A DNA stretch of 55,905 nucleotides, taken from contig CASEAG010000021.1 in the NCBI GenBank assembly GCA_949285785.1, forward strand, positions 1-55,905, given 5' to 3'. This DNA comes from an uncultured Spirochaetales bacterium. Lineage in GTDB: Bacteria > Spirochaetota > Spirochaetia > Sphaerochaetales > Sphaerochaetaceae. This document shows, piece by piece, positions 45,653-55,412 of this stretch (position 1 is its first letter; every line of letters starts with the position of its first letter). A model generated the notes under the pieces. That model was given only the letters and a program-made list of their open reading frames with translations. It was not told the DNA's origin and searched no databases. The position numbers and the translations under genes were made by a program.

Positions 45653-45693
45653 TGTCCGTTGTCTCCTTTGCAATCAGGCAGACGAAAACAAGA

Positions 45694-45713
45694 ACCATGC
45701 CAAACGGCATGGT
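45694..45713 (-). terminator. Terminator of the tig-clpP-clpX-nrnA operon
   Basis: Perfect 8-bp arms ACCATGCC (45694-45701) and GGCATGGT (45706-45713) with a tetraloop. The minus-strand tail TCTTGTTTTC follows. Confidence 0.8.
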
Positions 45714-45754
45714 CCCTGTACAATTCGTTGAGCGTCAATGCATTGCTGATCCGG

Positions 45755-46736
45755 TCAGCTTTCCATGATGACGGATGCCAGATCTTCGATCGTCCTCTTC
45801 ATGATCTCGTCGAGGCCGCCCTTGACCTTCGCTCCTGCGGCATAGCGGTGTCCACCACCGCCAAGACGAGAGGCGAACGAGCCGATGTCGATTCCGCTTC
45901 CGTTCTTGCTCCTCATGCCGATGTCCACCATGTCCCCGTTCTGCTTGAAGAAGAGGACGACCCTGACGCCCTCGACCTGAAGAAGCTGGCTGTAGATGTC
46001 GTCGGCAGGCTTTCCCGAGAATCCGTCCTCGTCCTTCTGCCAGGTGTACAGCAGGGCGCCGTCATGGCGGCTCTGCACACGGTCGACGAGTGCCGCAACG
46101 CCCTTGAAGTAGGCAAGCGTCTTGCCATCGTGCATCTCGTCGTAGATGGAGTAGGGGGACACGCCCTGGTCAACCAGGGCGGAGACGCGTCTGAGCGTCT
46201 CTCCTGCGACCTTGTCGCTGATGAAATGGAAGAAGCCGGTGTCCGTCACGAAGCCCTTGTAGATGTAGCTTGCCATCGTCACGTCAAGCGGCACGCCGAG
46301 CGCTTCGCGAAGTGCATCCACGATCAGCGTGGTGGATACGGATAGAGGCTGGATGTACATCAGCTTCTCGTCTGTGAACGGCTCTCCGGAGCTGTGATGG
46401 TCGAGCACGACGATCGTGCAGTCCTTGAACGGATCGATGACCGTACCTGGCCGGTCGATCGTCGAACAGTCGACCACGATCACAAGCGGCTTCTTCGCGA
46501 CGAGAGAGGATGGCGCCTCGGTGAGGAAGCAGGCGCCGTAGGCCGCGATCTCGTCACGGGCGAACGGCCCCTCGTTGAGAAGCGTGACCTTCTTGCCAAG
46601 GGCTGTCAGGACGCGTCCGAGCGCAAGCTGGCTGAATATGCAGTCCCCATCCGGGTTCGAATGCCCGATGACGACGATGTCCTCGGCGGCCCCGATGGCC
46701 GCGAGGATATCCTTGGAGAACGGTCCATAGATGATT

Positions 46737-46753
<17 letters not shown>
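45755..46753 (-). CDS. nrnA: DHH-family phosphoesterase, NrnA-type (nanoRNase/pAp phosphatase)
   Basis: A protein of about 332 aa with the DHH/DHHA1 architecture. The first catalytic motif is [11 protein letters not shown] (near residue 25), then VVDCS, then LDHHSSGE (DHH motif), and the C-terminal substrate motif [10 protein letters not shown]. NrnA degrades 2-5-nt RNAs and dephosphorylates pAp. The N-terminus is uncertain: TTG 46753, inside the end of clpX, is my choice; a GTG at 46801 would add 16 poorly conserved residues. It is the last gene of the tig-clp operon. Confidence 0.9.
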
Positions 46754-47983
<1,230 letters not shown>

Positions 47984-47984
<1 letters not shown>

Positions 47985-48589
47985 CACGCCTTCCTCATGA
48001 CCTTGTCGACGATGTTGAAGGCGACGGCCTCGTCTGCGTTCATATAGTAGTCGCGGTCGATGGCCGCGGCGATCTCGTCCAGGCTCTTTCCCGTGTGCTG
48101 GGCAAGTATGGCGCTGGTGACCTTCTTCAGGCGCTGGATCTCCCTGTTGGTGATGGTGACGTCGGTCGTCTGTCCCTGCACGCCGCCCATCGGCTGATGG
48201 ATCATGACGCGGGCGTTGGGGAGTATGGCACGCTTGCCGGGCGTTCCGCCTGCAAGCAGGATGCTGGCCATGGAGCATGCCTGGCCGACGCAGATCGTGC
48301 TGATGTCGCACCTGATGTACTGCATCGTGTCGTAGATCGCCAGCCCGGCGGTGATCGATCCGCCGGGGCTGTTGATATAAAGATTGATGTCCTTCTTCGG
48401 GTTCTGGCTCTCGAGGAAGATCAGCTGGGCGACGAGCAGGTCCGCCATCTCGTCCCTGATCTCGCCGTCCACGAATATGATCCTGTCCTGGAGCAGACGC
48501 GTGAAGATGTCGTACTGCCGCTCTCCGTTGCCCGTGGTCTCTACGACCGTGGGGATGACGGTGCTCAGCCTTGTATCATCGTAAGACAA
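47984..48589 (-). CDS. clpP: ATP-dependent Clp protease proteolytic subunit
   Basis: A 201-aa serine protease. The catalytic triad is visible: Ser in GQACSMASI near residue 104, His in VMIHQPMGG near 129, and Asp in [11 protein letters not shown] near 178. It starts at TTG 48589 (MSYDDTRLS), with GAGGT eight nt upstream. Translation is coupled to clpX through a TGATG overlap. Family members are about 195-207 aa, so it is full length. Confidence 0.96.
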
Positions 48590-48600
48590 TTGCTTCTACC

Positions 48601-50004
48601 TCAGTCCTTCTTCTCCTCGGCGTCTTCGGAGGATTCCTCCTCGCCGATTCCGTTGGCCTTCCTGTAGTACTCCTCCATGAAGGCCTTGAAGCCGAGCTTC
48701 TCACCGGTCTTCTCGAAGGTGTTGTTGTCAAGCAGGTATTTGGGGACCTTTGCGAACTCGAGCTCGTCCCTGATCTCCTCGGTGGCTCTCTTCTTCGTGT
48801 CCTCGTCCATGCTGTCGTTCAGCCTCTCGGAAAGCGCCTTGTCCAGCTCTCCCTCGTCGAGCTTGACGACTCCCTGCTTCTGGATGGCCTGGAGGATGAG
48901 CTGCTGGCGCAGAGTCTCGACCGCCCTGCTGCTCATCGCCTCCCTCAGGTAGAGGGCGGTCGGATCGTTGGCGGCGATCAGCTTGTCGATGTCCTCGCTG
49001 CTGCGTCCGATGTTCCTCATGTAGTTCCTGATCTCGCTCCTGATGGAGAACTCCTTCATGGAGGCGGGGATGGTCATGGTGGTGTCCTTCTCGATGGCGG
49101 CGAACAGTGCCATGTACTTCTCGTCGTCGAGATAGTTGCCAAGCTGCTCCTCGAGGTTCTTGCGGATGCTGTCCCTGAGGTCCTTGACGGTCTTGTACTC
49201 CTCCTTGATGTCCTGGGCGAATTCGTCGTCGACCTCGGGCAGGACCCTCTCCTTGAGCTTCGTGAGCTTGACGGAGAGCTTCACGCTGCGGCCTCTGAGG
49301 TCGGCGTTGCCCTCGTCCTCGCCGTAGGTCTTCTCGATGGTCTTCTCCTGGCCGACCTCCATGCCGACGATCTCGTCGTCGATCCTGTACATGTTGTAGG
49401 AGGAGCCGATGGTGAAGGTGAAGTCGCTGCGTCTGGTGCTCTCGACGGGCTTCCCGTCGGCATCGATCTCGAAGTAGTCGACGGTCGCGATGTCGCCGGA
49501 GGCCGCCTTGCCCTCCTTGGTGAGGATGTTGGCGTTCTGCTGCCTGAGGTTCTCGATCTCGTCGTCGACGTCAGCCTCGCTGACCTCGGCGTCGCTGACC
49601 TTGAGCGTAAGGCCCGTGTACTTGCCAAGCGTCACGGCAGGGAAGACATCGTATACGAGAGTACAGGTGATGTCCTGGTCCTTCTTGTAGGGGTGCAGCT
49701 TCTCCTCGTCCTCGATGACGGGCTGGCAGTATGCCAGAGGCTGGTCGTCGAGAGCCAGCGTCCTGATGGCGTCGTTGAACTTCTCGTCGATGAGCTCGCT
49801 TGTGGACTCCTCCCTGACATAGTCGCCGAGCTGGCGCTCCACGACGGACATCGGGGCCTTGCCCTTTCTGAATCCCTTGAGGGTGATCTCCCTGGCGTAC
49901 TTAGCCAGCTTGTCCGAATAGGCCTTCTCGATGTCGGCGGCCTGGATCGTGATGGTGAGAGCCTTCTGCGAGTTCTCTCTTGCTTCCAATTTTACGTCAG
50001 CCAT
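48601..50004 (-). CDS. tig: Trigger factor, ribosome-bound chaperone and prolyl isomerase
   Basis: A 467-aa protein. The N-terminal ribosome-binding domain has the signature GFRKGKAPMS near residue 45. An FKBP-type PPIase domain follows at about 165-250 (GDIATVDYFEIDADGKPVE, then MEVGQEKTI), and a long helical C-terminal chaperone domain ends in an acidic Glu/Asp tail (EEESSEDAEEKK). It helps nascent chains fold. It heads the tig-clpP-clpX-nrnA operon, with a strong promoter upstream and 11 nt to clpP. Confidence 0.97.
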   Translation of the reverse strand: MADVKLEARENSQKALTITIQAADIEKAYSDKLAKYAREITLKGFRKGKAPMSVVERQLGDYVREESTSELIDEKFNDAIRTLALDDQPLAYCQPVIEDEEKLHPYKKDQDITCTLVYDVFPAVTLGKYTGLTLKVSDAEVSEADVDDEIENLRQQNANILTKEGKAASGDIATVDYFEIDADGKPVESTRRSDFTFTIGSSYNMYRIDDEIVGMEVGQEKTIEKTYGEDEGNADLRGRSVKLSVKLTKLKERVLPEVDDEFAQDIKEEYKTVKDLRDSIRKNLEEQLGNYLDDEKYMALFAAIEKDTTMTIPASMKEFSIRSEIRNYMRNIGRSSEDIDKLIAANDPTALYLREAMSSRAVETLRQQLILQAIQKQGVVKLDEGELDKALSERLNDSMDEDTKKRATEEIRDELEFAKVPKYLLDNNTFEKTGEKLGFKAFMEEYYRKANGIGEEESSEDAEEKKD

Positions 50005-50074
50005 GTTCTTCCATCCTTGTATGTGCTTTTGACTGGTTGTGTTTTTTTTGCCTTGCTTTCAATGCAACTTGTGA

Positions 50075-50103
50075 AGTATAGCAACTCGAAGTCCTTTTGT
50101 CAT
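50075..50103 (-). promoter_or_regulatory. Promoter of the tig-clp operon
   Basis: Minus-strand ATGACA (50103-50098) and TATACT (50080-50075) with 17-nt spacing, each 5 of 6 to consensus. It overlaps the stop codon of ddc. The predicted leader is about 64 nt. Confidence 0.6.
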
Positions 50104-51557
50104 CATGGCTTCAGAGCGTCCCTGCAGGCCTTGATGCGCCCGATCAGGGCGTCGATGTGCCCATGGGTCAGGGCGGGGTTGAGAAGGGTGGCCTTGAGCA
50201 TGACGCGATTGTCCTTCACCGTCTGCCCGATCACCGTACCCTGTGCCAGCAGTGCACGTCTGACGGCCCTGTTGACATCGTCCGGCTCCCTGAGGGCGAA
50301 GACCACGGAGCTGAGCGTCGGCTCGACGGGGCAGACGAAGTCGGCATCCGCACACAGCCTCGAGTAGAGGTACTCGGCGTTGCCTATGACCGTATCCATG
50401 ATCCTGGCGTATCCGTCGCGCCCCTGCGTCATGAAGCTGAAGAGCACCTTGAGTGCATCGGCGCGGCGCGTGGTCTGGATCGACTTGTCTACGAGATTGA
50501 CGTATCCGTCCTCCTCGTCCTCGACCCTGTTCAGGTAGTCGGCATGCAGCTCGAAGCACTCCAGCAGGGAAGCATCCTTCACCAGGATGGCCGAGCAGCT
50601 GATGGGCAGCAGGAACATCTTGTGGAAATCCACGGTGAGCGAATCGGCGAGCGAAAGATCCCCGATCCTGTCCCTATAGCGGCTGCTCATCACGGCTCCG
50701 CTGCCGTATGCGGCATCCGCGTGGAGATATGCACCATACCTGTCGGCGATGCGTCTGAGCGAGGCGATGTCGTCGACGGAGCCGAAGTCGGTCGTACCGA
50801 TCGTGGCGACGATGCAGAAGGGGAGAAGCCCCGCCTCGACGTCACGTGCGATCCGCTCCTCTGCCCTTGCGATGTCGATGCAACACCTGTCGTCGACCGG
50901 GAGCTTGACCACGGCCTCGTGTCCGAGACCGAGCAGATGACAGCTCTTGTCCATGGAGAAGTGCGAGATCTCCGAGGTGTACAGCCTCATGCGTCTGAAG
51001 ACGTCGGGGTTGCCGTATCTTCTCACGTCGTGGCCCAGTGTCCTGCGGCACCATGCGTCACGGGATGCGATGATGCCGCTGAGATTGGACTGGCTTCCTC
51101 CTGAAGTGAAGCACCCGTCCGCATTCTCGCCGAAGCCGAAGAGAGTGCACAGGCATCTGATGACGGCAAGCTCCACCTCCGTCGCGGCCGGGCTCTGGTC
51201 CCAGCTGTCCATGGAGTCGTTGTATGTTCCTATGACCAGCTCGCTGGAGATCGACTCCAGCAGCGAGGGCGCATGCAGATGCGGCATGTAGTCGACGGAC
51301 CAGGTGCGCAGCATGTGCGGCAGGACCTCGCGCGAGACCGTCTCCAGCGTCCTGTCGAATCCGATGCCCTTCTCGGGCAGGATGTCCAGCGCCTGGATGC
51401 GTTCTCTGAGCTCGTACGGGTCGATTCCGGAGAATGCCCCGTCATCGTCATAGGAGGCCATGATCGCGTCGACGGTGGTCGAGATCTGGCGCCTCAGCTC
51501 GTCGCGCTCCGCTTCCCTGGCCGAGAGGATGGATTCACCTGGATGTGACATCGGCAT
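50103..51557 (-). CDS. ddc: L-2,4-diaminobutyrate decarboxylase (group II PLP decarboxylase)
   Basis: A 484-aa PLP enzyme. The cofactor lysine is in DSLTVDFHKMFLLP near residue 320. HADAAYGSG holds the pyridine-binding Asp, FTSGGSQSNL is the phosphate cup, and HLHAPSLLES starts the substrate loop. The class also decarboxylates glutamate, aspartate or tyrosine, so the substrate is assigned from the adjacent dat gene: together they give 1,3-diaminopropane. It overlaps dat by 23 nt, with start ATG 51557 (or 51551) and a weak ribosome binding site, consistent with coupling. Confidence 0.85.
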   Translation of the reverse strand: MPMSHPGESILSAREAERDELRRQISTTVDAIMASYDDDGAFSGIDPYELRERIQALDILPEKGIGFDRTLETVSREVLPHMLRTWSVDYMPHLHAPSLLESISSELVIGTYNDSMDSWDQSPAATEVELAVIRCLCTLFGFGENADGCFTSGGSQSNLSGIIASRDAWCRRTLGHDVRRYGNPDVFRRMRLYTSEISHFSMDKSCHLLGLGHEAVVKLPVDDRCCIDIARAEERIARDVEAGLLPFCIVATIGTTDFGSVDDIASLRRIADRYGAYLHADAAYGSGAVMSSRYRDRIGDLSLADSLTVDFHKMFLLPISCSAILVKDASLLECFELHADYLNRVEDEEDGYVNLVDKSIQTTRRADALKVLFSFMTQGRDGYARIMDTVIGNAEYLYSRLCADADFVCPVEPTLSSVVFALREPDDVNRAVRRALLAQGTVIGQTVKDNRVMLKATLLNPALTHGHIDALIGRIKACRDALKP

Positions 51558-52893
51558 CGATCTGTCTGACGACCTTCGCGAAGATCGAGAGCATCGTGTC
51601 GATCTCCTCCATCGTGACGTTCAGGGCGCACAGGCAGCGCATGACGGATCCGTCTCTGCCGCCTTTCTCCATGACGAGTCTGTTCTCGAAGCACATGTGC
51701 TGGACACGGGCCGCGATCTCGCCGCTCGGAACAGGGCGTCCCATGCTGTCCTTCGCGCCGTTCGGGTCGATGAACTCCACGCCGAGCATAAGGCCCTTGC
51801 CTCGGACATCGGCGATGATCGACACCTCGTCCTTCAGCTGTTCGAATGCCTTCTTCATGTACTCGCCCTTCCTGACGACGTCGTCAAGGAAGTCCTTCTT
51901 CGTCACGCGCTCGAGGACGACGGTTCCCGCCGCCATCGCAAGCTGGTTGCCTCGGAATGTGCCGGCATGAGCTCCAGCCGTCCACTTGTCGAGCTTCCTG
52001 TCGTATATGACCACCGCCATGGGCTGGCTGCCTCCGATGGCCTTGGATGCCAGGATGACATCGGGAACGATGTCGGCATACTCGAACGCGAACAGACGGC
52101 CCGAACGTCCCATGCCGCACTGGATCTCGTCGCAGATCATCGGGATGTCGAGCTCGGAGGTGACCCTCCTGATGGTCTGGAGGAACTTCACCGGCGCCGG
52201 GATGACTCCGCCTTCGCCCTGGATGGGCTCGATGATGACCGCCGCAGGCTTCGTCACTCCGCTTTCGGGATCCTTGAGCATCCTCTCGAAGTAGGCCGAG
52301 CAGGCGTCGACACCAGCCTCTCCGCCAAGGCCGAACGGGCAGCGGTACGAATTCGGGTAGGGCATGAACTGCACGCCGCTCATGAGGTTCGCGACATGGT
52401 TCTTGGCGTTGAGGTTGCCGGTGAGGGCGAGCGCTCCGTGTCCCATGCCGTGGTAGCCGCCCGAGAACGCGATGACCGTCGAGCGGCCCGTGGCCGTCTT
52501 GCACAGCTTGATCGCCGCATCCGTGGCATCGGTTCCCGACGGGGAGCAGAACTGGATCTTGGCATCGTCCTTCAGATGCCCTGGCAGGTTGTCCAGTATG
52601 GTCTGGACGAAACGGTCCTTCACAGGCGTGGTCAGGTCGAGCGTGTGCAGAGGAGCGCCGCTCTCGATCAGGTCGATCATCGCCCTGTTCACCTGGTCGT
52701 CGTTGTGGCCCAGCGCGAGCGTTCCGGCTCCGCACAGGAAGTCGAGATACCTGTTGCCCTCGACATCCTCCACCCATGATCCCTTCGCCTTCTTCAATGC
52801 AAAGGGGAACTTCCTGGGATAGCTGCGCGCAGACGATTCGAAGTCGCTCTGGCGATCTGTGAAGTATTTGTTTGTCATTCTCTTCTCGTCCAT
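51535..52893 (-). CDS. dat: Diaminobutyrate--2-oxoglutarate aminotransferase
   Basis: A 452-aa class III PLP aminotransferase making L-2,4-diaminobutyrate from aspartate semialdehyde. The signature is DVILASKAIGGSQPMAVV with the PLP Lys near residue 275, with CSPSGTDATDAAIK and FSGGYHGMGHGA upstream and ICDEIQCGMGRSG before it. The EctB/Dat subfamily fits best. There are no ectA/ectC neighbours, so the route is to 1,3-diaminopropane through ddc, not ectoine. ATG 52893 or 52878 may be used. A basic leader ORF ends 16 nt upstream. Confidence 0.88.
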   Translation of the reverse strand: MDEKRMTNKYFTDRQSDFESSARSYPRKFPFALKKAKGSWVEDVEGNRYLDFLCGAGTLALGHNDDQVNRAMIDLIESGAPLHTLDLTTPVKDRFVQTILDNLPGHLKDDAKIQFCSPSGTDATDAAIKLCKTATGRSTVIAFSGGYHGMGHGALALTGNLNAKNHVANLMSGVQFMPYPNSYRCPFGLGGEAGVDACSAYFERMLKDPESGVTKPAAVIIEPIQGEGGVIPAPVKFLQTIRRVTSELDIPMICDEIQCGMGRSGRLFAFEYADIVPDVILASKAIGGSQPMAVVIYDRKLDKWTAGAHAGTFRGNQLAMAAGTVVLERVTKKDFLDDVVRKGEYMKKAFEQLKDEVSIIADVRGKGLMLGVEFIDPNGAKDSMGRPVPSGEIAARVQHMCFENRLVMEKGGRDGSVMRCLCALNVTMEEIDTMLSIFAKVVRQIDADVTSR

Positions 52894-52909
52894 TCCCTTC
52901 CGTGCTTCC

Positions 52910-52996
52910 TTATTCCATGTGTTGCCTTTTCTTTTTTTCCAGTCTGCGATGCATCCGCTTCCTCCGCCGACGGCGGAAGGTGCGCCATGTGCTCAT
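52910..52996 (-). CDS. Candidate leader peptide, 28 codons, extremely basic
   Basis: A short frame ATG...TAA whose product begins MSTWRTFRRRRRKRMHRRLEK and finishes with a further Lys/Arg run. 16 of 28 residues are Arg, Lys or His, including a run of five Arg. It ends 16 nt before dat. An extended -10 (TGCTATCAT, 53014-53006) would place the transcript start only 2-4 nt before the ATG, nearly leaderless. The frame contains a hairpin CTTCCGCC/GGCGGAGGAAG. No homologue is known to me; a regulatory uORF for the diamine operon is an inference. Confidence 0.4.
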   Translation of the reverse strand: MSTWRTFRRRRRKRMHRRLEKKKRQHME

Positions 52997-53005
52997 CGCG
53001 ACTTG

Positions 53006-53014
53006 ATGATAGCA
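53006..53014 (-). promoter_or_regulatory. Extended -10 for dat-ddc
   Basis: The minus strand reads TGCTATCAT (TGn plus a good -10). No clear -35. Start predicted near 52999, giving about a 106-nt leader to dat. Confidence 0.35.
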
Positions 53015-53121
53015 GTGATGGGGCAACAAGGCTAGACTGGAAGGAAAATATTTTCTCCTGGTGGAAGTTCTTCTCTCACAAGGATTTTTCCACAAAGTTG
53101 GCGGATCGTTGCGAAAACCTC

Positions 53122-53166
53122 TTGCAAAAAGGTCTTGTCTGGTGTAATAGTTAGCTGTGGCTAACT
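53122..53166 (+). promoter_or_regulatory. Promoter with palindromic operator for DUF3793-flavodoxin
   Basis: TTGCAA (53122-53127) and TAATAG (53145-53150) are 17 nt apart. A perfect palindrome AGTTAGC-TGTG-GCTAACT (53149-53166) overlaps the -10 and start. Its GTTAG/CTAAC half-sites resemble DtxR-type boxes but are spaced 6 nt apart, not 1. Confidence 0.55.
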
Positions 53167-53248
53167 TATGGAACCCGACTCCTTCTTTTCAGATATCGCC
53201 ATCGTGGGGACCATGGGAAGGCCGCAAGACGAAAGAGGAGGTGAGAGC

Positions 53249-53782
53249 CTGACACCCGAGACGCTGATCATAAGACATTGCGCTCCGACGCTTGCCGCAT
53301 TGAAGAGTTCCTCGCTGGTCTGTCTGAAGTGTGTTTCCGGCAACCTGGACGGGACGCTGTCGAGACTTGCCGTCAAGGGTGTCGGCTTCCGCTTCTTCAC
53401 GAACGCACACGGCTGTCCTCTTCTGTTCGTCTACAGGCCCTGGGCGCTGAAGGCGATATTGGCCAACGGGACCGTGCGCCGGCATCTCGGCCCGCTGGGC
53501 TATGACACGGATGACCTTGTCCAGTGTCTCAGGATGCTTGGCATGAGGCTCGGCAGGTACGACTTCCCTCATGAGATAGGTTTTTTTCTGGGCTATCCGG
53601 TGGAGGATGTCGTCTCGTTCATCGAGAACGGGGGAAGGGGATATGCGCACAGCGGAATGTGGAAGATGTACCATGACGTGGATTCGTCCATGCGTCTCGA
53701 GGCGAGGTTCACGGCATGTACGCGCTGCATGCTCGCCCACCATGAGTGCGGCATGGCGATCGAGGAGCTGTGCGCCGGATGA
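53249..53782 (+). CDS. DUF3793 family protein
   Basis: A 177-aa protein of the DUF3793 family, whose genes often sit next to flavodoxins. Typical features are ETLIIRHCAPTLAALKSS near the N-terminus, FLLY-like strand LLFVYRP, HEIGFFLGYPVEDVVSFIEN in the centre, and a late Cys pair (ACTRC). The start is probably CTG 53249: AGGAGG (53236-53241) lies seven nt upstream and the conserved part begins right after it. The first ATG (53168) sits beside the operator, about 10 nt from the predicted transcript start, without a ribosome binding site. Function unknown; possibly haem or iron related. Confidence 0.82.
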   Translation: MTPETLIIRHCAPTLAALKSSSLVCLKCVSGNLDGTLSRLAVKGVGFRFFTNAHGCPLLFVYRPWALKAILANGTVRRHLGPLGYDTDDLVQCLRMLGMRLGRYDFPHEIGFFLGYPVEDVVSFIENGGRGYAHSGMWKMYHDVDSSMRLEARFTACTRCMLAHHECGMAIEELCAG

Positions 53783-53807
53783 CAAGGCATGATATGGAGG
53801 AATACAT

Positions 53808-54230
53808 ATGAAGAAGATCGCTGTGGTCTACATTTCGTTGACCGGCAACACCGAGGCGATGGCCGACATCGTCATCTCGGCTCTCAAGGACAGATGTTCA
53901 CTGGACATCTTCGATCTCGCAGCCGAGGACTTCACCTCGAGCGAAGGCTATGACGCGATTGCGTTCGGCTGTCCGGCGATGGGGCAGGAGGTCCTCGAGG
54001 AGGACACGTTCGAACCGGCGTTCTCGGCGCTGGAGAGTCAGCTTTCCGGCAAGAAGATCGCCCTGTTCGGATCCTATGGCTGGGGAGATGGTGAATGGAT
54101 GCGCTCCTGGGCGGACAGATGTCTTGCCGACGGAGCATGTCTCGTCTGCGATCCGGTCATTGCACAGGAGGCGCCGGATGATGCGGCTGCAGCCGAGCTG
54201 AAGGCCCTGTCCGAGGCGCTGCTGGCATAA
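53808..54230 (+). CDS. Short-chain flavodoxin
   Basis: A 140-aa electron carrier. The FMN phosphate loop is YISLTGNTEAMA (residues 8-19). FGCPAMGQE and FGSYGWGDGEWM mark the two isoalloxazine-contacting loops. Flavodoxins replace ferredoxin under iron limitation. The start ATG 53808 has GGAGG upstream. It is 25 nt after DUF3793 and shares its promoter, so the palindrome probably controls both genes. Confidence 0.94.
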   Translation: MKKIAVVYISLTGNTEAMADIVISALKDRCSLDIFDLAAEDFTSSEGYDAIAFGCPAMGQEVLEEDTFEPAFSALESQLSGKKIALFGSYGWGDGEWMRSWADRCLADGACLVCDPVIAQEAPDDAAAAELKALSEALLA

Positions 54231-54242
54231 GGGCGGTTCTTT

Positions 54243-54297
54243 GGCGGGAGGTGGTCCATCCTCTTTTTTCCAGAAAACCATTCCACCACCTCCCGCC
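54243..54297 (+). terminator. Large-stem terminator after flavodoxin
   Basis: Perfect 12-bp arms GGCGGGAGGTGG (54243-54254) and CCACCTCCCGCC (54286-54297), a 31-nt loop with six T, then TTTCATT. The long loop is unusual; further partial pairing (TGGT/ACCA) may close it. Confidence 0.6.
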
Positions 54298-54381
54298 TTT
54301 CATTCCGGCCTGTCTGGCTGTATCTGTCCAAGATGGGCGTCTCCGGGTTAGACTTGCCCTGTGAAGGAGACTATCGGACCG

Positions 54382-55341
54382 ATGAAAGGCGTGATACTTG
54401 ATGCAAAGGCCCTCAACCCCGGGGATCTGTCCTTCGACCGTCTCATGGAGATGGCCGACTTCGAGGTGTATGACAACACACCACAGGACCGGGTGCTGGA
54501 AAGATGTACCGGCAGAGGAATCGTGATCACCAACAAGGTGCCGTTCGACAGGGCCCGGATCGAGGCGCTGCCGGAGCTGAAGTACATAGGCGTCACCGCC
54601 ACAGGCTACAACATAATAGATATCGCGGTTGCGCGCGATAGGGGCATCGCGGTCACGAACATCCCTTCGTACAGCACCGATGCCGTCGCACAGCATGTGT
54701 TCGCCTTCATCCTGGACATCTCGAATGCCGTTGCGCTCCATGATGCAAGCGTCAAGGAGGGGCAGTGGGAGCACAGTGACACCTTCTGCTACTGGAAGGC
54801 GCCTCTCTTCGAGCTGGCCGGCAAGAGGCTTGGCATAGTCGGTCTGGGCAACATCGGGCGTCGTGTAGCATCGATTGCCAAGGCCTTCGGCATGGACGTC
54901 GTCTCGTATTCGCCCCATTCGAGAATGGAAGGGGTTGATGCCGTCGACCTCGACAGTCTGCTGTCGACCAGCGATATCATCACTCTTCACTGTCCGCTCA
55001 CATCACAGACGAAGGGCATCATCTGCGATGAGAGCCTTTCAAAGGTCAAACCCGGTGCAATATTGATCAACGCATCGCGAGGCCCTCTCGTCGTGGAGGA
55101 TGCCGTGATTAGGGCGTTGGATTCGGGCAGGCTCTCGAGATACTGCGCCGATGTGCTTGAAGTGGAGCCGCCACGTGGCGGCAACAGGCTTGCGATGCAC
55201 CCTGCAAGCATCATCACGCCCCACATCGCCTGGGCCCCGCTCGAGACCCGCAGAAGGCTCCTTTCCATCGTGGAGGACAACCTGGAGGCCTTCCTCAATG
55301 GGGTCGAGAAGAACCGTGTTGATCTGCTATCTTCTTGTTAG
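54382..55341 (+). CDS. D-2-hydroxyacid dehydrogenase (glycerate/hydroxypyruvate reductase type)
   Basis: A 319-aa NAD(P)-dependent enzyme. The Rossmann loop is GIVGLGNIGRRVA near residue 150. The catalytic residues Arg (NASRGPLV), Glu (EVEPP) and His (ITPHIAWAP) are present. YIGVTATGYNIID and STDAVAQH are usual N-terminal signatures. 2-Ketoacid or hydroxypyruvate substrates are likely; the exact one cannot be told. ATG 54382 has AAGGAG about ten nt upstream; GTG 54361 is in frame but less well placed. Confidence 0.9.
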   Translation: MKGVILDAKALNPGDLSFDRLMEMADFEVYDNTPQDRVLERCTGRGIVITNKVPFDRARIEALPELKYIGVTATGYNIIDIAVARDRGIAVTNIPSYSTDAVAQHVFAFILDISNAVALHDASVKEGQWEHSDTFCYWKAPLFELAGKRLGIVGLGNIGRRVASIAKAFGMDVVSYSPHSRMEGVDAVDLDSLLSTSDIITLHCPLTSQTKGIICDESLSKVKPGAILINASRGPLVVEDAVIRALDSGRLSRYCADVLEVEPPRGGNRLAMHPASIITPHIAWAPLETRRRLLSIVEDNLEAFLNGVEKNRVDLLSSC

Positions 55342-55360
55342 GGAAGGAGATAGGTGCAAA

Positions 55361-55412
55361 TGCAGGGATTTTGTCAAAAATGTTGAGTGCGAATATTGAC
55401 AAAACTCCTGCA
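55361..55412. repeat. Inverted repeat with outward-facing -35-like arms
   Basis: Two 17-nt arms (55361-55377 and 55396-55412) match at 15 positions, with an 18-nt centre. Each arm contains TTGACA pointing outward, and the right one coincides with the -35 of the tRNA array promoter. Confidence 0.7.

Noticed and set aside
48571-50367. 598-codon plus-strand frame opposite tig
   Set aside because: Val/Leu/Asp-rich low-complexity translation typical of the reverse of a charged protein; tig is certain.
51535-52893. Ectoine synthesis (EctB)
   Set aside because: No ectA or ectC; the overlapping partner is a PLP decarboxylase, which points to 1,3-diaminopropane.
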